DNA of 5,384 nt from JBDTMC01 sp039934475 (lineage in GTDB: Bacteria > Acidobacteriota > Terriglobia > Bryobacterales > Bryobacteraceae). Each line of letters opens with the position of its first letter. The stretch's first letter is position 1. Shown piece after piece: positions 1-5,384 of this stretch. The stretch is from positions 1 through 5,384 of the forward strand of contig JBDTMC010000524.1 of assembly GCA_039934475.1 (NCBI GenBank), read 5' to 3'. The position numbers and the translations under genes were made by a program. The notes under the pieces were generated by a model, which saw nothing but the letters and a program-made list of their open reading frames with translations, was not told where the DNA came from and did not search any database.

Positions 1-1
1 G

Positions 2-1009
2 GACGACATAGCCATCGTCAAAGGTATGACGACGGACGCGTTCAATCACGCTCCCGGGCAGTTGCTGATGAACACGGGTAGCCAGCAATTTGGGCGTCCG
101 AGCATGGGTTCGTGGGTAACCTATGGGTTGGGCAGTGAGAGCAAGGATCTGCCCGCGTTTGTGGTCTTCAGTTCGGGCGCCAAGGGCCCCAGCGGCGGGA
201 ACTCCTGCTGGGGTTCGGGCTTCTTGCCGACTGTGTATCAGGGTGTGCAGTTCCGTTCCAGCGGCGATCCGGTGTTGTATCTTTCCAACCCCGCGGGCGT
301 GGATAACCAGTTACAGCGGGATACGCTGGACACGGTGAAATCTCTGAACACGATGCGGTTGGACACGGTGGGCGATCCGGAGATTTCAACGCGAATCAAC
401 TCCTACGAGATGGCGTTCCGCATGCAGTCGAGCGCACCCGAGTTGATGGATATCACCAAGGAGCCGCAGCATATTCTGGATTCCTACGGAGCCGTGCCGG
501 GCAAGCCTTCCTTCGCCAATAATTGCTTACTGGCAAGGCGGCTGGTGGAACGCGGTGTGCGTTTCGTGCAGCTCTATCACGAGGCGTGGGACCAGCACGG
601 CAACCTGACTAAGGACATCACTAAGAATTGCCACGACACCGATCAGGCATGCGCGGCGCTGGTCCAGGACTTGAAGCAGCGCGGCATGCTGGAAGATACG
701 CTGGTCGTATGGGGCGGTGAGTTCGGTCGCACGCCCATGACTCAAGGCGGCAACGACGGCCGCGATCATCATCCGAACGCCTTCACGATGTGGCTGGCCG
801 GTGGCGGTATCAAACCGGGAATCACATTTGGCGAAAGCGACGACCTCGGCTTCAACGTGGTGAAAGACAAAGTGCACGTGCATGACCTGCATGGGACGAT
901 CCTGCACCTGCTCGGGTTTGAGCACACTAAGCTTACGTTCCGCTTCCAGGGCCGCGATTTCCGGCTCACCGATGTGCACGGAAGCGTGGTGAAGGAACTA
1001 CTGGCGTAA
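2..1009 (+). CDS. DUF1501 family protein (alkaline-phosphatase/sulfatase-like fold), 5' end outside the window
   Basis: This is the C-terminal 335 residues of a DUF1501 protein. The frame is open from base 2 (DDIAIVKG...) and runs through the ATG at 26. That Met sits where the family has a conserved internal residue just before DAFNHAP, so it is not the start; the gene is cut by the window edge. Family members are usually about 450-490 residues, so roughly 120-150 are missing, including the place where many carry a Tat-type signal. Recognisable blocks, numbered from the first visible residue: DAFNHAP (12-18), GRPSMGSW (31-38), GPSGGNSCWGSGF (62-74), WDQHGN (196-201), WGGEFGRTPM (237-246), GRDHHP (253-258), HVHDLH (292-297) and the closing GRDFRLTDVHG (317-327). 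The His/Asp clusters fit the metal-binding half of a sulfatase-like fold, which is how the family is related to that superfamily. Substrate and reaction are unknown. Relatives often sit beside DUF1549/DUF1553 genes, which would lie upstream if present. The gene ends in TAA at 1007-1009. Family call is firm; function is not. Confidence 0.93.
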   Translation, partial: DDIAIVKGMTTDAFNHAPGQLLMNTGSQQFGRPSMGSWVTYGLGSESKDLPAFVVFSSGAKGPSGGNSCWGSGFLPTVYQGVQFRSSGDPVLYLSNPAGVDNQLQRDTLDTVKSLNTMRLDTVGDPEISTRINSYEMAFRMQSSAPELMDITKEPQHILDSYGAVPGKPSFANNCLLARRLVERGVRFVQLYHEAWDQHGNLTKDITKNCHDTDQACAALVQDLKQRGMLEDTLVVWGGEFGRTPMTQGGNDGRDHHPNAFTMWLAGGGIKPGITFGESDDLGFNVVKDKVHVHDLHGTILHLLGFEHTKLTFRFQGRDFRLTDVHGSVVKELLA

Positions 1010-1041
1010 ACGCGATCGACTTCCGTATCCTTTTAACGACT

Positions 1042-2544
1042 CTACGTTGTCCGGCGGCCAATGAGGGCGGCGGCGCTTAGCGAGCTGGCCACGGCGAGCG
1101 CCGCGGCGATATAGAGAACCGCGCGGTAGCCTTCGAGAAACGACTCCTGAATGGCTAGGCGCGCCGGCGCATCGGTGGTCTCGATCGCCGCCAGTTTGGG
1201 GCGCTCCGAGGCAAACCGCGCGGCGCCCAGCCGGTTGTCCAGGGCCCTGTTGAACGTCGTATTCAAGATCAGGCCGAATACGGCGATGGCGAGCAGGCCG
1301 GCGACTCTCGAGACGGCGTTGTTGACTCCAGAGGCCACTCCGGCGCGATCGGAAGGCACTGCCGTCATCACTGTCGTGGTGAGGGGCGCCACAGCAATTG
1401 CCATTCCCAAACCTAGTGTCAGAACGGCGGGAAAGAAGGTCGTCCAGTAGGAACCTCCGATGCCGGGCTGTGCGAAGAGTGCGAAGCCAGCGGCTGCTAT
1501 AAGAGGCCCGACGATGAGCGGCGCGCGCGGGCCGTATCGCTTATGGAGGCCTCCGGACCAGCGGCTGAGGACGAACACTAGCAGAATGAACGGGAGGAGG
1601 GCCGCGCCGGCCTCGGTCGCCGTATAGCCTTGCACCTGAATGAGGTTGAGCGGGAAGAAGAACAGAACTCCTCCTAACGCTGCGTACAGCAGGAGCGTGA
1701 GGAGGTTGGCTCCGGCGAAATCTGACGACCGGAAGAGGCCGAGCGGGAGCATGGGTGTTTTCGATCTTGATTCGACCCATAGGAAGGCGGCCAGGGCGAC
1801 GATACCGAATGCTCCGGCGAGGGGCGATGACTCCAGGAATGCGTAGACGACTCCGGCCAAGCCGAGCGTAGTGAGCAAGGCCCCTGGCCAATCGAGGGCG
1901 ACTCCGCGCGACGGGCTGGGGTTATTGGGAACGCGAAGCGCGACCAAGGCAACGACGACAGCGGCGATCGGCACGTTGATCAGAAAGACCCAGCGCCAGG
2001 AGAGGTTTTGAATGAACCAGCCGCCGAGGACGGGGCCGATGGCGGCGGTAATGGCGGTGAAGCCGGACCATGTTCCGATGGCTCGGCCGCGCTGGCTGGT
2101 GGGGAACGAAACGCTGATCAGGGCGAGGCTGCCGGGAACGAGGAGGGCCGCGCCGATGCCCTGGAGGCTGCGCGCGATGATCAACTCGCGGACGGAGCCG
2201 GCGAAGCCGCAGCAGGCGGACGCCGCGGCGAAGAGGATGACACCGGTGATGTAGACCTTGCGGCGGTTGTAGAGGTCACCCAGGGAGCCGCCCGTGAGGA
2301 GCAACGCCGCGAGAAAGAGGGCGTAGGCTTCGACGATCCACTGGACGTCGGCGATAGTGGCGTGGAGAGAGGCCTGAAGGGCGGGAAGGGCAACGTTGAC
2401 GACGGTGCCGTCAATGAACGCCATGCTGGAGCCGAGGATGGTGGCCGCCAGTATCCATGGGGCCGCAACCGGGGCGGTGGATGCCGCAGGCTTGCCAGAG
2501 AGGATGACCGCGTCGTCACAGGGAGGCTTGGCCGAACTCGCCAT
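1042..2544 (-). CDS. MFS transporter, DHA2 family (EmrB/QacA-like 14-TM drug:H+ antiporter)
   Basis: A complete 500-residue inner-membrane transporter, probably a proton-driven exporter of small, often toxic compounds; the real substrate cannot be read from sequence. About 14 hydrophobic helices can be drawn (roughly 30-50, 69-88, 97-115, 119-140, 155-177, 183-204, 218-238, 242-257, 278-300, 310-326, 341-358, 367-390, 411-428, 474-496), the DHA2 number. Family motifs present are DGTVVNVALPALQ in helix 1 (D45), WIVEAYALFLAA in helix 2, motif A as GGSLGDLYNRRK (85-96, with D90, R94 and R95), motif C ending GPVLGG (170-175) in helix 5, WRWVFLINVP before and in helix 6, and DRAGVASGVNNA (399-410). 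The 430-473 stretch is a hydrophilic loop between helices 13 and 14, as in QacA. The ATG at 2544 is supported by an in-frame TAG two codons upstream and by a 29-residue polar N-terminus before helix 1. No good Shine-Dalgarno is seen; the only AGG is too close to the ATG. The gene lies 77 bases downstream of the receptor gene on the same strand. No TetR or MarR regulator or EmrA-like partner is visible. Confidence 0.95.
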   Translation of the reverse strand: MASSAKPPCDDAVILSGKPAASTAPVAAPWILAATILGSSMAFIDGTVVNVALPALQASLHATIADVQWIVEAYALFLAALLLTGGSLGDLYNRRKVYITGVILFAAASACCGFAGSVRELIIARSLQGIGAALLVPGSLALISVSFPTSQRGRAIGTWSGFTAITAAIGPVLGGWFIQNLSWRWVFLINVPIAAVVVALVALRVPNNPSPSRGVALDWPGALLTTLGLAGVVYAFLESSPLAGAFGIVALAAFLWVESRSKTPMLPLGLFRSSDFAGANLLTLLLYAALGGVLFFFPLNLIQVQGYTATEAGAALLPFILLVFVLSRWSGGLHKRYGPRAPLIVGPLIAAAGFALFAQPGIGGSYWTTFFPAVLTLGLGMAIAVAPLTTTVMTAVPSDRAGVASGVNNAVSRVAGLLAIAVFGLILNTTFNRALDNRLGAARFASERPKLAAIETTDAPARLAIQESFLEGYRAVLYIAAALAVASSLSAAALIGRRTT

Positions 2545-2580
2545 GACCTATTGTGCACGGAAGGAAGGGTCGCCAGGTAG

Positions 2581-2608
2581 CCGGACGCTGCCCGCAAGCA
2601 GCGCCCGG
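2581..2608 (-). terminator. Hairpin after the receptor gene, possible transcription terminator or mRNA 3'-end structure
   Basis: Read on the minus strand, the arms CCGGGCGCTGC and GCAGCGTCCGG pair over 11 positions around a 6-base TTGCGG loop, with one G-U wobble at the fifth pair. In plus-strand RNA the same position is an A-C mismatch, so the fold is better in the direction of the receptor and transporter genes. It begins 13 bases after the receptor stop codon and ends 36 bases before the transporter ATG. No U tract follows (the next bases are CTACCTGGCG), so it is not a classical intrinsic terminator. It may instead stabilise a 3' end or cause partial termination between the two genes. Confidence 0.5.
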
Positions 2609-2621
2609 TCTGTTGTTGGGC

Positions 2622-5384
2622 TTAGAACGAATAGCGCAAGCTCATCTGCATGTTGCGCTGGCTGGTTTTCGTGGTCACCATACCAAAGGTGGAGGCGGTG
2701 GGATTAGTCTCAACGCTACTCCAGTTTGCCAGGTTCAACCAGTTGAAGCCCTCGGCACGGAACTGCAGGGCTTGCGTTTCCGTGATGCGGAAGGCCTTGA
2801 ACAGCGCGAGGTTCCAGTTTTGGAACCCGACATTGTTGAATCCTACCGAGTTGCGGTTCTGGTTGGGAAGCGCACCGTTGTCAGGCTTGGTTGCCCAGGC
2901 TTGGCCGTTGACAGTGGGGCTGAACCAGAAGTTGGTCGCGCCATTGTAGTTCAGTTGGGCGTTGCGATCCGTAAACGTCTTCGGCAAGCTGGTTTCGCCG
3001 TTTAGGTTCCACGGCTTATTGTTGCTGGAACCGATGCCGAGGTAGTCGTCCGTGCGTTGAATGGTAATGGGTGCGCCGGTCTGAAACTGCGTATTACCGG
3101 CGACCTGCCAACCACCCAGGGCGAGCCGTTTAAGGCGATTTCCTTTGTTAAAGAAGGGCATTTCCCACACGAAGTTGACTACGGCGACGTGACGGCTGTC
3201 ATTGGCCGACTTGCCCCAGTTCAGGCTCTGGTTGTAGACGTCGATGAAGCCGTCGCGCGGGCCGGAGTTATTGTCCATGGTTTTCGACAGAGTGTAGGCG
3301 AAACCATAGAGCAGACCTTTGGAGAAGCGGCGGTTCAATTCCACCTGAAGGCCGTTGTAGGTGCTGCGGCCCGAGTGTTCCAGCATCGGAATGTTGGCGA
3401 AGCCGGGGAAGGGGCGCAGAGCGTTGACGTTGACGCCGGTGTTTTCCGTCTTGAAAGTGGTGCCGGTGGGCAGTTGGTTGAGGTCGCGCTCGCGAGACAG
3501 ATAGTTACCGACAGTGCCGACATAGCCGACTTCCACCGTGGTGTCGCGAGTGAGTTCGCGCTGGTAAGTGAGGTTCCAGTTGTAGCTGCGCGGAATGCGG
3601 TATTTCGGATCGATGGTCATGAAGAATTGCGGGAAGGCCGTGAGGGTAGTGCCGCCCGGATTGTCGGCCAAACCATTGGTTACGGAGACCATCGGCTGCC
3701 AGGGAGGATTGCCACCCAGGAACACGCTGTCATACACACCGGGGCGCGAGATGAAGCCGCCGAAGCCGGCGCGGAGGACATGCTTGGTGGTGACGGAGTA
3801 GGCGATTCCGATACGCGGGACGACGTCGAATTGGTTCTCAGAGGGGTAAGGGCTGCCGCCGCTGAGGAGCCGGTCGTAGAGGCCGCTGTCGATGGCGGGA
3901 ACGCGACCCTTACCGGCATCCGGGAAGGACTTGCCGGGAATGACTACGCCGTTGAAGCGGTCGCCGCTGATGATGTTACCGGTCTTGGGATCAACCACCG
4001 CCGCCTTCGACGGATCGTATTTGGACGGATCGAAGATGGCGATGTTGCCCCACAGGGACTTGTAGTAACCGTTCATCCATGTGCCGCGAAGCCCGAGTTC
4101 GATCTTCAGCTTGCTGTTCACGCGCCACGCATCCTGTGCGAAAAACTCGAACATGTGGCTGCGGTATGGAGTGAAACTGCGAGGGCCGATTTCGGCGTAA
4201 GTGGAGAAGAGGCCGAGAGCCGCGTTGGCCACGCCAGTGCCGGTTCCGGGAGCGCCGCCGGGACGGGTATCGTCAAAGATGAAACGGCCGTTCTGGTTGT
4301 TGGTGCCGCCAGGGACGCCATTGACGTTGATCTGGTCGAAGTCGTTCTGGCCGGACTTTTCCCACAGGACGCCGGCTTTCAAAGTGTGGTTACCACGGAC
4401 CTTGGTGAAATTGTTCGAGATCTGGTAGATGGGGCCGGCCGAACTGGATGGGTACGGGCCGCCATCAATTGTTCCCAGATTGGGGATTTCGATGGTCGGG
4501 ATCTTATCGTAGATTTCCTTCTTGTCGGGGAAGATATAGGGATACGTGATTCCCGGCCGGGAACGAAGATAGCGTTCGCCTTCGCGATCGACGCCGATGT
4601 GTACGCGATCCACCGAACCGGCGAGCAGGAACTCATTGATCATCGTGGGACTGAGGGTCCAGGTATGGCCCAGGCTGGCGGTCTGGTTGGGGCGGTCCCA
4701 ACTGGTAATCGCGTAATCGGCGTAGCCGCGGCTGGTATCGAGCGCGGTATACGAATAGTTGCTGCCGCGGAACTTAATCACCTGGTTCTGGCTGGGGTTG
4801 TAGTCAAGCGAAATGTTGTCCTTGCGCTGGTTCTGCCAGCCGGGACGAACTTTCAGCCAGGTGTTGGTGCCGTAGCTGCCGTTGGGTGCGTAGTAAGTGT
4901 TAAGGAAGGCTACGCCGTTCGGGCTTAGCTGGCTGGCCGGGATGATGTTGCCGGCATAGGGTAGACCGGTAGTCGGGTCCTTAATGGTGCGAGAGCCGCT
5001 GTAGTAGATATTGGGCGAGAGGAGTTCGCTGAAGTCACCGCCGCGCATGGCGAGGGAGGGGACGCGGTTCTGCAAGGTGTCTTCAAAGCGGCGCCGCACC
5101 CATTCCTGACTCCATAAAAAGAACAGCTTCTCGCGGCTCTGGTTGAAGAGTTTCGGAATGGTGACCGGGCCGTTGACGTTGTAACCGAACTGGTTGTAGC
5201 GGAAGGGCGCCACGAAGTTGGTGGAAGCGTTCCGGTTGCGGTCCCAGCTATTGGCGTCGATGGCGCTGTTGCGGAAGTATTCGTAGAATGTGCCGTGAAA
5301 GCTCTTGGTGCCGGATTTGGTCACCATGCGAACCTGACCGTTCCCTGAGCGTCCGTACTCCGCGCCGTAATTCGCGGTGAGGAT
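2622..5384 (-). CDS. Oar-like TonB-dependent outer-membrane receptor, 5' end outside the window
   Basis: The last 920 residues of a TonB-dependent outer-membrane beta-barrel protein of the acidobacterial/myxobacterial Oar-like type. The frame is open to the window edge, and the 19 residues before the ATG at 5327 (including NYGAEYGRSGNGQV) are conserved family sequence, so that ATG is internal. Visible blocks, numbered from the first visible residue: plug end with VTKSGTKSFHG (21-31), NVNGPVTIPKLF then SREKLFFLWSQE (69-94), barrel segments such as HTLKAGVLWE (333-342), FFAQDAWRVNSKLKIELGLR (414-433), YNWNLTYQRELTRDTTVEVG (601-620), STYNGLQVELNRRFSKG (674-690), FAYTLSKTMDNNSG (695-708), RAEGFNWLNLANW (876-888) and the last strand MQMSLRYSF. 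The C-terminal Phe is the usual outer-membrane assembly signal. The missing part should hold a signal peptide, a carboxypeptidase-regulatory-like domain and the plug start, since full proteins are commonly around 1,100 residues. The ligand is unknown; acidobacterial genomes carry many paralogues, often linked by inference to large organic substrates. No SusD-like partner is seen here. Ends in TAA at 2622-2624. Confidence 0.95.
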   Translation of the reverse strand: MLTANYGAEYGRSGNGQVRMVTKSGTKSFHGTFYEYFRNSAIDANSWDRNRNASTNFVAPFRYNQFGYNVNGPVTIPKLFNQSREKLFFLWSQEWVRRRFEDTLQNRVPSLAMRGGDFSELLSPNIYYSGSRTIKDPTTGLPYAGNIIPASQLSPNGVAFLNTYYAPNGSYGTNTWLKVRPGWQNQRKDNISLDYNPSQNQVIKFRGSNYSYTALDTSRGYADYAITSWDRPNQTASLGHTWTLSPTMINEFLLAGSVDRVHIGVDREGERYLRSRPGITYPYIFPDKKEIYDKIPTIEIPNLGTIDGGPYPSSSAGPIYQISNNFTKVRGNHTLKAGVLWEKSGQNDFDQINVNGVPGGTNNQNGRFIFDDTRPGGAPGTGTGVANAALGLFSTYAEIGPRSFTPYRSHMFEFFAQDAWRVNSKLKIELGLRGTWMNGYYKSLWGNIAIFDPSKYDPSKAAVVDPKTGNIISGDRFNGVVIPGKSFPDAGKGRVPAIDSGLYDRLLSGGSPYPSENQFDVVPRIGIAYSVTTKHVLRAGFGGFISRPGVYDSVFLGGNPPWQPMVSVTNGLADNPGGTTLTAFPQFFMTIDPKYRIPRSYNWNLTYQRELTRDTTVEVGYVGTVGNYLSRERDLNQLPTGTTFKTENTGVNVNALRPFPGFANIPMLEHSGRSTYNGLQVELNRRFSKGLLYGFAYTLSKTMDNNSGPRDGFIDVYNQSLNWGKSANDSRHVAVVNFVWEMPFFNKGNRLKRLALGGWQVAGNTQFQTGAPITIQRTDDYLGIGSSNNKPWNLNGETSLPKTFTDRNAQLNYNGATNFWFSPTVNGQAWATKPDNGALPNQNRNSVGFNNVGFQNWNLALFKAFRITETQALQFRAEGFNWLNLANWSSVETNPTASTFGMVTTKTSQRNMQMSLRYSF

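Noticed and set aside
26..28. ATG at 26 as the true start of the DUF1501 gene, with AAAGG just upstream.
   Set aside because: Conserved family residues continue upstream in frame to the window edge, and the purine run is only one base from the ATG, too close for a ribosome-binding site.
527..979. A 150-codon minus-strand frame inside the DUF1501 gene.
   Set aside because: It is a codon-aligned antisense reading of the conserved DUF1501 C-terminal region, with no recognisable motif of its own.
1035..1048. Small inverted repeat AACG...CGTT near the convergent gene ends, as a bidirectional terminator.
   Set aside because: The stem is only four pairs and is not followed by a T run on either strand. 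It also overlaps the transporter's last codons, so chance is the simplest explanation.
2545..2575. Promoter or ribosome-binding site for the transporter in the short gap, including the GTGCAC palindrome at 2553-2558.
   Set aside because: The only -10-like string (CACAAT) has no -35 match at proper spacing, the AGG is two bases from the ATG, and a six-base palindrome alone is not evidence of an operator.
2008..2580. A 190-codon plus-strand frame antisense to the start of the transporter gene.
   Set aside because: It is also codon-aligned with the real gene, and its product is a low-complexity Gly/Ala/Asp/Glu-rich string. The minus strand has clear MFS motifs.
3057..4928. A 623-codon open frame on the plus strand, antisense to the receptor gene.
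   Set aside because: Its codons line up exactly with those of the receptor, so its stops could arise only where the receptor uses TTA, CTA or TCA codons, which GC-rich genes avoid. The translation is an Ala/Val/Gly/Asp-rich string with no family resemblance, while the opposite strand gives a textbook receptor.
5325..5327. ATG at 5327 as the true start of the receptor gene.
   Set aside because: The 19 codons upstream encode the conserved NYGAEYGRSGNGQV segment of the plug domain, so this Met is internal.

Overview
The window looks like an ordinary chromosomal piece of a moderately GC-rich Gram-negative bacterium, most likely an acidobacterium of the Solibacter/Bryobacter type. This placement is an inference from gene content. 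An Oar-like TonB-dependent outer-membrane protein and a DUF1501 protein side by side, both with very typical wording of their families, are common there; DUF1501 is also abundant in Planctomycetes and Verrucomicrobia. No rRNA or other taxonomic marker is present.

There are three protein genes and almost no spare DNA. Positions 2-1009 (+) hold the C-terminal two-thirds or so of a DUF1501 protein, whose 5' end lies left of the window. Positions 1042-2544 (-) hold a complete 500-residue, 14-helix MFS exporter of the DHA2 (EmrB/QacA-like) family, convergent with the first gene and separated from it by 32 bases. Positions 2622-5384 (-) hold most of an Oar-like TonB-dependent receptor: the end of the plug and the whole beta-barrel. 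Its signal peptide, carboxypeptidase-regulatory-like domain and plug start lie right of the window. The 77 bases between receptor and transporter contain one strong GC-rich hairpin (2581-2608) just after the receptor stop. It folds best in the minus-strand RNA and probably marks the receptor mRNA 3' end, although it has no U tract.

No joint pathway is evident. The receptor would act in the outer membrane and the MFS protein in the inner membrane. The two share a strand and could be co-transcribed if the hairpin is leaky. The DUF1501 gene belongs to a different, plus-strand unit. I see no tRNA, rRNA, CRISPR array, insertion sequence, attachment site or defence module. Several long antisense reading frames, one of 623 codons, are explained by codon-aligned antisense reading of real genes. 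I did not find a new biological system here.
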